From the NCBI GenBank assembly GCA_042701975.1, contig CP170561.1, positions 4,154,001 through 4,218,000 on the forward strand: DNA of 64,000 nucleotides. Direction: 5' to 3'. The notes under the pieces were generated by a model. That model worked only from the letters and a program-made list of their open reading frames with translations. It did no database searches and was not told the origin of the DNA. The position numbers and the translations under genes are program-made. Shown here in pieces: positions 28,187 through 37,570 of the stretch; the stretch's first letter is position 1; each line of letters begins with the position of its first letter. The DNA comes from JAFALK01 sp042701975. GTDB taxonomy: Bacteria > Pseudomonadota > Gammaproteobacteria > Burkholderiales > Burkholderiaceae_C.

Positions 28187-28237
28187 CCCCGCGCACACTG
28201 TATGCGGGGCATCTACATCCTCGAGCCCGCCGAAGTC

Positions 28238-28740
28238 ATGCCCAAGTTCCTGGGTACCACTCTCCTTGCGCTGATACCTCTCCTGAGTCTGGGCTTCAGC
28301 CACGCCCCGGTGCTCGCCGCACCCGAAACGCACGCCGAGACGGATCCGCAGCTCCAGGTCGTTGGCTCAGTCTTTGTGGTGGCGCAGGTACGTGCGGACG
28401 GCAGCACGGAGTTCAAGCCGGAGAAAGTGGCTCCTTTGACCGCAGGCCAGGGTTACGGTTGGGTCATCAGCCTCAAGACGGAGCGCAAGCAGGTTCGCTG
28501 GCGAGAGGAGTTCACCCTGCCCGCGACGCCGCAGAGTTGGGGCGCCTCGGAAACGCCAGGGAAGCGCGAGCTCATCAACGAGGAGCGCACACATCGGTCA
28601 CCGAGCGCGTCGTAACGCCGACCAAGGGCCAGATCTTCACCTTCTGGGAAGTGGCCAAGGGGGATCCGCCGAGCATCTACACGATCCGTGTGTTCATCGC
28701 AGACCGCCTGGCCGCGAGCTTCGAGTTCGAACTGCGCTGA
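28238..28740 (+). pseudogene. Secreted protein of unknown function, frameshifted
   Basis: The first frame (from ATG 28238) encodes a signal peptide and a beta-rich domain with YGWVISLKTERKQVRWREEF, then ends at a stop at 28613-28615. The protein-like sequence continues without a gap in another frame from about 28595 (SVTERVVTPTKGQIFTFWEV) to the stop at 28738-28740. One base appears to be missing within about 28588-28600. The joined product would be about 167 aa. This is either a real disrupted gene or a sequencing error. Confidence 0.7.
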
Positions 28741-28953
28741 ACCCGTGTCCGCAGCCAAGGCGCGTGGCGCCGGGCAAACGGTCGTCATCGACCAAGGGCA
28801 AGCACTGTCAGGAATTACCCCGAACCACTGCGGTAAAGATCACGGACTTGACCTGGTGCTGGGTTGTTTGTAGCTCGAAGACGGTACAACATCCTCACCA
28901 TTGAGGAACCCGCGGTTCCACTACAACCCCCAGCCGCCCGAAGACCAGCCGCC

Positions 28954-29121
28954 ATGAACGCCGCCCGCACCATCCGCCCGCAGCAGCAATCCGCGCCCCG
29001 TCAGGTGGTGGTTCCCGGCACCAGCGCCCGCATGCCGGGCCTGATGAACAAGCCGCAGCAGCAGCGCCTGGCGCCCGCGGGCAGCGGTTCGGGCGATCGG
29101 CGCCAGCTGTCGCTCTGGTGA
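28954..29121 (+). CDS. Small Gln/Arg-rich ORF, doubtful
   Basis: An open frame of 55 codons starting MNAARTIRPQQQ and ending DRRQLSLW. It is proline-, glutamine- and arginine-rich with no recognisable domain and no clear ribosome-binding site. A short upstream frame ending NPQPPEDQPP stops on the same ATGA, which could mean coupling or could be chance. Apart from this, I see nothing in 28741-29148. Confidence 0.25.
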   Translation: MNAARTIRPQQQSAPRQVVVPGTSARMPGLMNKPQQQRLAPAGSGSGDRRQLSLW

Positions 29122-29148
29122 GTCAGCCGTTGACCGCACAGCTAACGG

Positions 29149-29883
29149 TCAATCCCAGCGGACCTGCACGACCTTGTAACCCTCGCGCTTGAGCGCTGCC
29201 AGCAGCTGCGGCAAGGCTCGCGCCGTCTGGTCCTGGGCGTCGTGCATCAGGACGATGCCGCCCTTCTTCTCGCGCAGTCGCTCCAGCATGCGCGCCTCCA
29301 GCATGGCCGGCGATTGATCGGCCAGCCAGTCGTCGATGGCCAGATCGGCCGAGAGGACGATGAAGCCCTGCTTCTGCAGCTCACCCATCAGCGGCTGTGA
29401 TTCCTCGAAGTACGGGAACCGCCAGGCCGCAGGCGCGAAGCCGAACACCGTCTGGAAAGACAACTGCAGCAGCTTGAGGTTGCCCAGTTGCTCGGCGTCC
29501 TTTAGCTGCGGGAAGTGATCGTGCTGGAAGCCGTGCCCACCCACGGCATGGCCGGCCTTGAGCACCTGGCGTGCCAGGTCCGGCGAGCGCAGCATCTCGG
29601 AGCCGATCAGGAAGAAGCTGGCTTTGACGCACTGCGCATCGAGCGCCTTGAGCACCAGCGGCGTGGACTCGGGCCGCGGGCCGTCGTCGAAGGTCAGCAC
29701 GACCTCGCCCGGCGCCAGCGATGGCAGCGGTGCGTGCTGGAAGGTGCCATAGGCCGCTGCGGCGCGCGGCAGCGTGATGACGCGGCTGGTGCCAAGGGCG
29801 TCGGGGCCGCAGTCGGCGCGCGCCGCGCCGCCCGAGATCAGCGCCAGCAGGCCGAGCGCGAGGCCTTGAACGAGGCGGCTCAT
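29149..29883 (-). CDS. Polysaccharide deacetylase (NodB/CE4 family)
   Basis: Exported 244-aa protein with a Sec signal peptide (MSRLVQGLALGLLALISGGAARA, here described as residues 1-23). The NodB domain shows TFDDGP (catalytic base and metal Asp), HDHFP replacing the usual HTxxH metal motif with a His pair region (GGHGFQHDHFP), RFPYFEE and the C-terminal IVLMHD. Enzymes of this fold remove N- or O-acetyl groups from glycans such as peptidoglycan or chitin oligomers. It overlaps the upstream membrane-protein gene by 4 nt. Substrate unknown. Confidence 0.85.
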   Translation of the reverse strand: MSRLVQGLALGLLALISGGAARADCGPDALGTSRVITLPRAAAAYGTFQHAPLPSLAPGEVVLTFDDGPRPESTPLVLKALDAQCVKASFFLIGSEMLRSPDLARQVLKAGHAVGGHGFQHDHFPQLKDAEQLGNLKLLQLSFQTVFGFAPAAWRFPYFEESQPLMGELQKQGFIVLSADLAIDDWLADQSPAMLEARMLERLREKKGGIVLMHDAQDQTARALPQLLAALKREGYKVVQVRWD

Positions 29884-30374
29884 GCCCGACCCAACAGCAT
29901 GGCAGCCAGGAATCCCACCAGGCCGGCGACAAGCATGTAGCCGATCAGCACGGCCACGGCCAGCAGCAGAGGCTTCGCCCAGCCCTTGCGCTCGTAGCCG
30001 CTGCCGTAGCGCGCCAGCACGGTGGCGTTCTGCGACTTGCCGATGCTGTAGTACCAGGCGATCAGCAGGCCGAAACCAACGATCCGGCTCACCGCGTCGG
30101 CGCCGCGGCTGTCGGGCAGCATGACGATCATGATCGGGATGATCAGCAGAAACACGGCCGTGCCGATGGCCCACTTCTTCGAGGTGGCCGCCTTCTCGGG
30201 CTGGCCCATCGCCTGCCAGTTCAGCATGTGCAGGACGGCGCCGAAGACCGGGCTGAAGAGCAGGCTCCAGCTGGCCGCGGCATTGGGATTCCACAGCGGC
30301 GGCGATACCTCCAGCGTCTTCAGGTCCGAGACTTCGGCCGTTGGCGGTGCGTAGGGGTTGTTGGAGGTGTCCAT
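29880..30374 (-). CDS. Small membrane protein with NPYAPP motif
   Basis: A 164-aa protein beginning MDTSNNPYAPPTAEV, a motif seen at the N-terminus of many small bacterial membrane proteins of unknown function. Hydrophobic segments lie at about residues 35-55, 72-92, 102-118 and 142-162. The longer frame starting at 30431 lacks support. It overlaps the deacetylase start, so the two may be cotranscribed. Confidence 0.7.
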   Translation of the reverse strand: MDTSNNPYAPPTAEVSDLKTLEVSPPLWNPNAAASWSLLFSPVFGAVLHMLNWQAMGQPEKAATSKKWAIGTAVFLLIIPIMIVMLPDSRGADAVSRIVGFGLLIAWYYSIGKSQNATVLARYGSGYERKGWAKPLLLAVAVLIGYMLVAGLVGFLAAMLLGRA

Positions 30375-30435
30375 CGTTGGTCTCTGGAATTGAGGCGGGA
30401 GAGTAATTGAGAAATAGATCTGCTGCGGCAAGCTT

Positions 30436-30894
30436 TCAGCGCAAGCGGCCGCGCAGCCAGAGCAGGCACAGGAAGGCCACCACGGCCAGCTGCTCCACAG
30501 TGCCGAAGATCAGCACCTGCCAGGGGAAGTTGCCGAGCGGGGAGCCACCCACAATCCAGTCGGCCAGCGCCACAGTCCAGCCCACGGCCAGCGCGACACA
30601 CCAACGGGTGCGCAGCAAGATTGCCACGCCCGTGGCGATCTTCAGCAGCAGCGCCGGCAAAAGGCGAATGGGGGCGTACTGCGGCAGGATGATGGCCTGC
30701 TCATTGAGGCTGGCCCAGGCCTGGCTCAGCGCGTAGGCGCCGTACAAGCCGGTCAGCAGAACGCCCAGGCCCACGATCCAGCGCAACACCATCAGCCACG
30801 GGAAGCCCCCCTTTGCAGCGCCCCGCGCCGACCCTTCTTCGGGCAGCCATGCCAGCGGGGTCTTGGGTGGGGCGTAGGGGTTCTCTAGGGTCAA
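30436..30894 (-). CDS. Small membrane protein with NPYAPP motif
   Basis: A 152-aa protein starting MTLENPYAPPKTPLAW with about four hydrophobic segments (about 33-53, 66-90, 97-117, 125-145). It shares the N-terminal NPYAPP motif with the next gene (29880-30374) but little else. Function unknown. The 209 nt upstream of it (30895-31103) contain no gene I can support. Confidence 0.7.
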   Translation of the reverse strand: MTLENPYAPPKTPLAWLPEEGSARGAAKGGFPWLMVLRWIVGLGVLLTGLYGAYALSQAWASLNEQAIILPQYAPIRLLPALLLKIATGVAILLRTRWCVALAVGWTVALADWIVGGSPLGNFPWQVLIFGTVEQLAVVAFLCLLWLRGRLR

Positions 30895-31103
30895 GGGATC
30901 TTCCTTCCAGGGGATCGCGCGAGCGTACCGAACTTGCTCGCCCTCTTGCAGCGGGTTTCAACGGAAGGTGAATCCGACCGAGGCCGCCTCCACCGCGCTT
31001 GTCGAATATTCACCTGGCGGCGGCCACTTCGAGCCTGAGCACGCAGGCGAAGGAGCTGGTGCGGAGCGCGGCCGTGTTCCGGCTGGCCTGACAGCCTCGC
31101 ACG

Positions 31104-31889
31104 CTAACGCCGTGCCTGAGCGGCAGCCCTCAGGAAATCATCGATCAGCGGCATCGGATCCAGCAGCTCCGGCTGGTTGACGCCGTGGAATTCCGGGTGC
31201 CACTGCACGCCGGCCACAAAGCCCGAGCCGCGCGAGCGGATCGCCTCGACGATGCCGTCTTCCTCGGACGTGGCTTCCACCTGCAGGTCGCTGCCCAGCC
31301 GATCCACGGCCTGGTGGTGGATGCTGGTGACGAGGCCGCCTTCCGCGCCCTTGTAGATCGAGGCCAGCCGCGAGCCGGGCTCGAAGCGCACCTGGTGCAG
31401 GTGCTGGTCATACGCATCGCGGTCCACGTGGGCTTGTGCGTCCTCGCGCAGGGTGGCGATGTCCTGGTAGAGCGTGCCGCCGAAGAACACATTGAGCAGC
31501 TGCGCGCCGCGGCAGATGCCGAACACGGGCTTGCCTTGTTCGAGAAAGCCTTCGATCAGCTCGATCTCGTAGCGGTCGCGCACCGGGTCGCCGCTCCATT
31601 CGGGGCGCAGCGGCTGTTGGCCGTAGCTCGTGGGGCTGACGTCGGCGCCGCCCTGCATGACGAGACCATCGAGCAGGTCCACGTACTGGCGCAGCGAGAC
31701 GCGGCGGCGCTCGACCTCGGCGTCGAAGCCGAGCGTGGGCACCATCAGCACGAGCGCGCTGCGGCGCATCACCCAATGCGCGGCGGCCTGTTCGAGGTAC
31801 TGCAGCGTCTTGCCCTTGAAGCCCAGCTCGGCCGGCGGCTGGTGCATCAGCCGGGCCGACATGCCGATCCTCAAAGGTGCTTCAGCCAT
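31104..31889 (-). CDS. Class I glutamine amidotransferase-like hydrolase (peptidase C26)
   Basis: Cytoplasmic 261-aa protein of the gamma-glutamyl-gamma-aminobutyrate hydrolase (PuuD) type. The catalytic Cys is in FGICRGAQ (about residue 127), and the His-Glu pair is in VQWHPEFH (about 227-229). DGLVMQGGADVSP is the usual substrate-loop block. It overlaps by 8 nt with the carboxylate-amine ligase gene upstream, suggesting a paired role in gamma-glutamyl amide metabolism. Confidence 0.88.
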   Translation of the reverse strand: MAEAPLRIGMSARLMHQPPAELGFKGKTLQYLEQAAAHWVMRRSALVLMVPTLGFDAEVERRRVSLRQYVDLLDGLVMQGGADVSPTSYGQQPLRPEWSGDPVRDRYEIELIEGFLEQGKPVFGICRGAQLLNVFFGGTLYQDIATLREDAQAHVDRDAYDQHLHQVRFEPGSRLASIYKGAEGGLVTSIHHQAVDRLGSDLQVEATSEEDGIVEAIRSRGSGFVAGVQWHPEFHGVNQPELLDPMPLIDDFLRAAAQARR

Positions 31890-33015
31890 CGCGGCCCGCC
31901 CAGCGTTGGCACTGCCTCCTCACCAGTTCGGGCAGCAGCTGGTCGTCCTCGTGTTGCGCGCGCAGCCAGCCGGCATCGTTGCCGTGGCCTTCGACCTCGG
32001 CGGCCAGCAGTTGCAGCGCGGGCTCGGCCTTCAGCTCCATGGCGTGGATCTCCAGCGTCTTGAACAGCGCCGTGATGTCGTCGCGCAGGCGGCGGTGCTC
32101 GCCGGTGCCGGGGTCGACAAAGGTGCCGTCCAGCCCAAAGCGGCAGGCCTGGAAGCGGTTGAAGGTGTAGGGCAGATAGTCGTCCTCCTGCGGCTCGAAG
32201 GGCCGCTCCACCCGCAGCCAGCGCGCCAGGCACTGGATGAAGCCGGCCAGCGCGGCGGCCTTCTCGATGGTGAGCGGCGTGTCAAGCACGCGGACCTCGA
32301 TGGTGCCGTATTCGGGCTTGGGCCGGATGTCCCAGTAGAAGTCCTTCATGCTCTTGACCACGCCGGTGCGCGTCATCTTGCCGAAGTAGGTCTCGAACTC
32401 CGCCCAGCTCGTCACGCAGGGCGCGCGGCCTGACAGCGGGAAGGCGAACACCGAGTTGAGCCGCGCGGAATGAAAGCCCGTGTCAGTGCCCTGCACGAAG
32501 GGCGAAGCGGCCGAGAGCGCGATCAGGTGCGGGATGAAACGCGAGAGGCCGTGCAGCAGCACCAGCGCCTGATCCGGCCCCGGGCAGCCGATATGCACAT
32601 GCTGGCCGAAGATGGTGAACTGCTTGGCCAGGTAGCCATACAGCGCCGAGACCTCGTGGAAGCGCGGCTTGTCGTAGATGCGCCGCTCGCTCCAGTGCTG
32701 GAACGGATGCGTGCCGCCGCCGGAGAGACCGAGGTTCAGTCGATCGGCGCTTGCCACCAGCGCATCGCGCGTCTGGCGCAGCTGGTCGAGCACCATGCCG
32801 TGGCTGTCGCACACGCCGGTACACAGCTCAATCATGCTGCTGGTGATCTCGGGCGTGATGCTGCCGGGCAGCTTGTGCTTCTCCATCAGCCGCAGCAGGT
32901 CTGGCGAGCTGGGGCTCAAGTCGTAGTCGTGGCGGTTCACGATCTGCAGTTCCAGCTCCACGCCCAGGGTGAGCGCGCGGGAGTCGGCGAAGCGTTCAAG
33001 TTGAGCCAGTGTCAT
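31882..33015 (-). CDS. ybdK: YbdK-type carboxylate-amine ligase (GCS2 family)
   Basis: A 377-aa glutamate-cysteine ligase-like enzyme. The N-terminus has LTLGVELELQIV, then TPEITSSMIELCTG, GTHPFQHW, FGQHVHIG and the C-terminal RPKPEYGTIEVRVLD, all typical of the family. YbdK has weak glutamate-cysteine ligase activity and its physiological role is uncertain. Its partner downstream would hydrolyse gamma-glutamyl bonds. Start ATG at 33015 overlaps the antiporter stop by 4 nt. Confidence 0.88.
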   Translation of the reverse strand: MTLAQLERFADSRALTLGVELELQIVNRHDYDLSPSSPDLLRLMEKHKLPGSITPEITSSMIELCTGVCDSHGMVLDQLRQTRDALVASADRLNLGLSGGGTHPFQHWSERRIYDKPRFHEVSALYGYLAKQFTIFGQHVHIGCPGPDQALVLLHGLSRFIPHLIALSAASPFVQGTDTGFHSARLNSVFAFPLSGRAPCVTSWAEFETYFGKMTRTGVVKSMKDFYWDIRPKPEYGTIEVRVLDTPLTIEKAAALAGFIQCLARWLRVERPFEPQEDDYLPYTFNRFQACRFGLDGTFVDPGTGEHRRLRDDITALFKTLEIHAMELKAEPALQLLAAEVEGHGNDAGWLRAQHEDDQLLPELVRRQCQRWAGRDG

Positions 33016-34223
33016 GCGCGTTCCTTCGCCAGGGCCAGGCCTGCCCAGATCAGCAAGGGCCCGATCAGCGCCATCAGCGAGATCGAGGCCGTGACCAAGG
33101 GGGCGATCTGCATCGCCAGATCGGGCAGACTCAAGCGCAGATCGGCCAGCAGCACCAGCATCGTGGCCGAGACCGGCGCCATGGTCAGCGCCAAAGCCGC
33201 GCCCTGCCGGAAGGAGCTGTGCGCCACGCGCGCCATCACCACCAGCACCGTGCCCTTGATCAGCAGGCGCAGCAGCAGAATGGCCGCCGCGATGATGCCC
33301 ACGCTGACGAGCGCGCGCGTGGACCAGCTGGCGCCCACCACCACGAAGAGCAGCAGCACCAGCACGCCGCCGGCCGTGCCGAAGTGGCGTGGCCACACGC
33401 AGGGCCGCGGGCTGCCGTTGCGCAGCAGCACGCCGGCCAGCAGCGGCACGAGCAGCGTGGACAGCGCGAACATGCGCGAGACCGACAGGCCCAACAGCAA
33501 GAGGCCCAGCACCAGCAGCGCCGGGTTTTCCTCTCGCAACTCGAAGCGGCGCAGCACCCAGGCCACCGCACGCGCCAGCAGCGCGGCAGCAATGCCCGAG
33601 GCGGCAAAGACGTAGATCGGCCGCGCCAGGCCACGCACCCAGTCGCCGCGGCCCACATGCAGCGAGCCGATCAGCAGGTCCAGCAGCAGCACGCCGTAGA
33701 GCGTGTTCAGTGCGGCCAGCACGAGCATGCGCTCGGTCACCTGGCCGACGGCGCGCGTTTCCTGCGCCACGCGGCCGAGCAGCGCGCCTGCGCTCACGCC
33801 CATGACGACGGCGCCGGCCAGCGCGGCATCGGCCTCGAAACCGAAGTAGCGCAGCAGCAGGTACAGGCCCAGCAGCGTCAGACCGGACTCCAGCATGCTG
33901 GTCAGCAGAAGCATCAGGTTAGCGCGCAGCCAGGTCAGCGAGACGCGGCTGCCCAGCTCGAACAGCAGCACGGCCAGGGCCAGATCGACCAGCAGGCGGT
34001 AGGTGCCGCCCAGCTCGCCCACACTGGCACCCAGCTTGGTGCCGAAGGCCGACAGCACCACGCCCATGGCACCGTAGCCCAGCACACGCGGCAAGGCGGC
34101 CACGCGCCAGACCAACTCGCCCAGCAGCGCGGCGGCCACCAGCGTCAGCGCCACCCAGAACATCAGGTCAGGGTGAGGCGGCCAGGCCGGAAAGTTCCAG
34201 ATATCCAGCATCGAAAGATTCAT
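33012..34223 (-). CDS. Kef-type cation:proton antiporter (CPA2)
   Basis: Inner-membrane transporter of 403 aa with about 11-12 hydrophobic segments. Features of the CPA2 group: LPRVLGYGAMGVVL near residue 45, LALAVLLFELGSRV near 85, and VMGVSAGALLGRV near 145, the equivalent of the core Asp-containing helix. No C-terminal RCK/TrkA-N domain is present, so it is the short form. It heads a three-gene unit with ybdK and the C26 hydrolase; a link between glutathione-type thiols and Kef regulation is tempting but unproven. Confidence 0.85.
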   Translation of the reverse strand: MNLSMLDIWNFPAWPPHPDLMFWVALTLVAAALLGELVWRVAALPRVLGYGAMGVVLSAFGTKLGASVGELGGTYRLLVDLALAVLLFELGSRVSLTWLRANLMLLLTSMLESGLTLLGLYLLLRYFGFEADAALAGAVVMGVSAGALLGRVAQETRAVGQVTERMLVLAALNTLYGVLLLDLLIGSLHVGRGDWVRGLARPIYVFAASGIAAALLARAVAWVLRRFELREENPALLVLGLLLLGLSVSRMFALSTLLVPLLAGVLLRNGSPRPCVWPRHFGTAGGVLVLLLFVVVGASWSTRALVSVGIIAAAILLLRLLIKGTVLVVMARVAHSSFRQGAALALTMAPVSATMLVLLADLRLSLPDLAMQIAPLVTASISLMALIGPLLIWAGLALAKERA

Positions 34224-34348
34224 GAAACGACCATAACAGCTCTTCGCTGCCCTTCGCCAGCAGCGCTGTCCTACGGGATTGTGTGCAGCGGGTGCCTTGC
34301 GCCGTCCGCCAATAATCCCGGCACTTCAAGATCTGCAGGACCTCTTTC

Positions 34349-36040
34349 ATGCGATTGCCGAACCTCCTGGCTTCACGCCGTGGCCGCCTCGCCGCCTTCT
34401 TCTTTCTTTACGTCACCGAAGGCATTCCGCTCGGCTTTGCCGCCACGGCCGTCGCCACACAACTGCGCCGCCAAGGCGTGGGCCCGGCCGAGATCGGCGC
34501 CTTCGTCGGCCTGTTCTACGTGCCCTGGGCGTTCAAGTGGGCTTTCGGGCCCTTCATCGACGTGTTCCGATCGCAGCGCTTCGGCCATCGCCGCGCATGG
34601 ATTTTGTTCACGCAGGTGATGATGGTCGTCACCCTGCTCTCGCTGATGTTCGTGCCGCTGCCGCAAGGCCTGGCCTGGTTCACGGGCATCCTGCTGGTGC
34701 ACAACAGCTTCGGCGCCATGCAGGACGTGGCCATCGACTCGCTGGCCGTGAACACCCTGCACGAAGACGAACGAGGCCTGGCCAACGGCCTGATGTTTGG
34801 CGGTGCCAGCATCGGCCAGGCGGTGGGCGCCTCGGGCGTGCTGTTCCTGATGTCGTACATCCCCTTCACCTCGACCTTTGTCTTCGTCTCGGCCTGCATC
34901 CTGGCGGTGACGGCCTTCGTGGTGCTGCCAATGAAAGAGGTCTTTGTTGACGGCATGAAGAAGTCGGCCGGCAGCATCGAGGAGGCGATTGCCGAGATGC
35001 GCGAGTTTGCCGGCCAGTCCTTCCGCAGCTTCGTGGGTTCCAAGGGTGCCTATGCCGGCGTGTTCTTCGCCCTGCTGCCGGCCGGCGCGATGTCGCTCGG
35101 CGTGGCGCTGCAATCGAACCTGGCCGTCGAGTTCGGCATGAAGGACGACGAGATCGCCTGGCTGAACCTCGTCACGCTCGTGCTCTCGGCCGTGATGATG
35201 GTCGCGGGCGGCTGGCTGTCTGATCGACTGGGCCGCGGCCGCACGCTGGCCGCCTACTTGCTGCTGATGAGCCCGCCTGTGCTCTATCTGATGTTCGTGC
35301 TGCAGCAGCATGGCTACGTGATGGCGCGCCAGCTGGGCGAGCGCAACACCGAGCTCTGCACCGCGCTGTGGATCGCCTCGCTGGGCTACTACGCGGCGCA
35401 AGGCCTGATGTACGGCACCAAGACCGCGGCCTTCATGGACGTCACCAACCCCAAGGTCGCCGCCACGCAGTTCACCGCCTACATGGCGATGAGCAACCTG
35501 GCCATCGCGTTTGCCGCCACCTGGCAGGGACTGTCCGTCGAGGCCTTCGGTTATCCCACGACGCTGCTGATCGACGCGATCACCGGCCCGCTGTGCGTGC
35601 TGCTGATCCCGCGCATGACGGCCGCGGCGGCCAAGGCCGATGGCCAGGGCGCGGCCCGTGCGCGCCTCTCGGCCCTGGTGCTGGGTCTGTGCTGCCTGAG
35701 CTTCCTCGTCTACTGGCCGTGCCGCGAGCAGCTAGGCGCCGGGCAGCCGATCGCAAGCAGCTTCTACACGCTGATCTTCGTGGCCTCGGGCCTGTTCCTG
35801 CTGGCCGGCCGCGAGGTGCTGGGCGCTGCAGCCGGCGCGCTGCGCCGTCCGGCGCTGTGGCTTTTCCTGCCGCTCATGGCGCTGTACGCCCGCAACTTCA
35901 CGGACAAGATGACCGACATGCCGGCACTCATCACGGCCGTGCAGGTGCTCTGCTATGCGGTGCCGCTGCTGGCGGGCCTGCTGCTGGTGATGCTGTCGCG
36001 CCGCGATTGGCAGGCCAGCACCGAATCGCCTGCTACCTGA
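34349..36040 (+). CDS. MFS transporter, AmpG-like
   Basis: A 563-aa inner-membrane protein with about 14 hydrophobic segments, longer than most MFS proteins and matching the AmpG/acetyl-CoA-transporter group in length. Motifs such as LYVTEGIPLGFAATAVATQL in helix 1, SFGAMQDVAIDSLAVN in helix 4 and GWLSDRLGRGRTLAAY between helices 8 and 9 support this. AmpG imports muropeptides; a recycling role is possible but substrate is not determined by sequence. It is divergent from the Kef gene (125-nt gap) and convergent, overlapping by 8 nt, with the TolC-like gene. Confidence 0.8.
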   Translation: MRLPNLLASRRGRLAAFFFLYVTEGIPLGFAATAVATQLRRQGVGPAEIGAFVGLFYVPWAFKWAFGPFIDVFRSQRFGHRRAWILFTQVMMVVTLLSLMFVPLPQGLAWFTGILLVHNSFGAMQDVAIDSLAVNTLHEDERGLANGLMFGGASIGQAVGASGVLFLMSYIPFTSTFVFVSACILAVTAFVVLPMKEVFVDGMKKSAGSIEEAIAEMREFAGQSFRSFVGSKGAYAGVFFALLPAGAMSLGVALQSNLAVEFGMKDDEIAWLNLVTLVLSAVMMVAGGWLSDRLGRGRTLAAYLLLMSPPVLYLMFVLQQHGYVMARQLGERNTELCTALWIASLGYYAAQGLMYGTKTAAFMDVTNPKVAATQFTAYMAMSNLAIAFAATWQGLSVEAFGYPTTLLIDAITGPLCVLLIPRMTAAAAKADGQGAARARLSALVLGLCCLSFLVYWPCREQLGAGQPIASSFYTLIFVASGLFLLAGREVLGAAAGALRRPALWLFLPLMALYARNFTDKMTDMPALITAVQVLCYAVPLLAGLLLVMLSRRDWQASTESPAT

Positions 36041-37469
36041 GGGGCACCATGACGCCGCGTCCCTGGGACCAGATCATGGCCACCACCTGCTCGGCGTCGA
36101 ACAGCGCATTCACGTGCGCCACTCGCATCGAGTAGTAATCGCTCTCGGCGGCCATCACGTCGAACAGCGAGCGACGTCCGAGCTGGCGCCACTGCTCCAG
36201 CGTGCTGGCGCGCAGGCTCTCGCTGGAGCGCAGGATCTCGACAATGGACTTGGCGCGGTCGAAGGCCGAGGTGCCGCTTTCGTGCATCTCACGCACGCGG
36301 TAGCGCTTGGCCTCGATGGCATCGTCGCGCTGCAGGTTGGCGGCCTGTGCGCGGCGCACGGCGGCATCGAGCGTGGCGCCGGAACCCGGCTGGATCAGCG
36401 GAATGGTGACGGCCAGGCCGCCCGACCAATCCGTCTGGCGCGCGGCGCCCACCGAGGTATCGCCTGACACCTGCACGCTGACGCTGGGCAACTGCCCTGC
36501 CCTGACCGATTCCGCATAGCTGCGCGCGGCGCGCGCCTGCGCATCGGCAGAAGCCACGTCCGCGCCCTGCACCACGTCGGCCTCGGCCTGGGCCAGGTCC
36601 GGCATGCGCGAGAGGACGGTGCTCAGGCCGGCCGGCGGCGGCAGCTTGTCGCCCACGAAGCGGGTCAAGCGCACCTCGATCTGGCGCAGCACGGAGGTCG
36701 TCTGGTCCAGCGAGAGCTGCGCCTGCTGCAGGCTCTTCTGTGCCTGCACGAGTTCGCTGGAGCGGCCGTGGTCGGCGTCGGTGATGATGGTCAGCGCCGC
36801 CACCAGGCAGCTCATGCGACGCACATACTGGCCGTAGACCTGCGCCTGCAGGTTGTAGCGGCTGCGGTCCAGCGCGAGCGAGACCGTCTGCAGCGCCACC
36901 TGCTCCTCGGCATTGCTCTGGTTGTAGCGCGCCGATTCGCTGAGCTGCTGGCGCCATTCGGTCAGCTTGGTGATGCGACCGAAATCCCAGATCGGCATGC
37001 TGGCTGTGACCGTGCCGCGCGTCAGCAGGCCCTTGGTCGTGGTGATGCCGCTGACGATGGTGCCCACATGACCCGTCGTGCCTTGCAGAAAGACGGACGG
37101 CAGGCGCTGGGCCTTGGCTTCGTCCACATCGGCTTCGGCGGCCAGCTTGAGCAGCTGCGCGGTGCCGACCTGCTTGCTGCGGGCCAGGGCCTGCTGCACG
37201 AGGCTTTGCAACTGGGCGCGCGGATCGCTCTCGGCGGCGTCCATCGCCGCTGATGCACCGCCACCGACGGTGGAGGAAGAAGAGGAGCCTTTGACGCTGC
37301 CGTCGTCATTGCACAGCGTCTGCTCGGGCGTGGGTGCAGGCGCCGGTGCCTTGGCGACGACTGGCTTGGCCGATTTGCCCACAGCGGGAGGCGCGGCAGG
37401 CTTGGCTCCGCTTGCGGCAGCAGCCAGGAAGAACAACAGCAGGACAGGCAGACGCAGGCGGGAGGACAT
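36033..37469 (-). CDS. TolC-like outer-membrane channel protein
   Basis: A 478-aa outer-membrane efflux protein; the ATG at 37469 is preferred to an upstream TTG because it gives a clean signal peptide ending ASGAK. After a Pro/Ala/Lys-rich linker (residues 25-60) come two OEP repeats with long coiled-coil regions (about 90-280 and 300-470), including WDFGRITKLTEWRQQ. It is in the same orientation as the type I secretion adaptor and ABC genes 5.4 kb away and may be their missing third part (inference). Confidence 0.83.
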   Translation of the reverse strand: MSSRLRLPVLLLFFLAAAASGAKPAAPPAVGKSAKPVVAKAPAPAPTPEQTLCNDDGSVKGSSSSSTVGGGASAAMDAAESDPRAQLQSLVQQALARSKQVGTAQLLKLAAEADVDEAKAQRLPSVFLQGTTGHVGTIVSGITTTKGLLTRGTVTASMPIWDFGRITKLTEWRQQLSESARYNQSNAEEQVALQTVSLALDRSRYNLQAQVYGQYVRRMSCLVAALTIITDADHGRSSELVQAQKSLQQAQLSLDQTTSVLRQIEVRLTRFVGDKLPPPAGLSTVLSRMPDLAQAEADVVQGADVASADAQARAARSYAESVRAGQLPSVSVQVSGDTSVGAARQTDWSGGLAVTIPLIQPGSGATLDAAVRRAQAANLQRDDAIEAKRYRVREMHESGTSAFDRAKSIVEILRSSESLRASTLEQWRQLGRRSLFDVMAAESDYYSMRVAHVNALFDAEQVVAMIWSQGRGVMVPLR

Positions 37470-37570
37470 GGTCGTCAACGGCAAGGCTCTGGGCGCAAGG
37501 CCCCGATGCCAGCACTAGACCATGGTGAAAGCTCCCGCGATCCGCCGAAAAGCGCTTGAAACCCGGCTGC

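Noticed and set aside
33009..34619. A 536-codon plus-strand frame rich in Gln, His and Arg
   Set aside because: Low-complexity shadow of the Kef-type antiporter gene.
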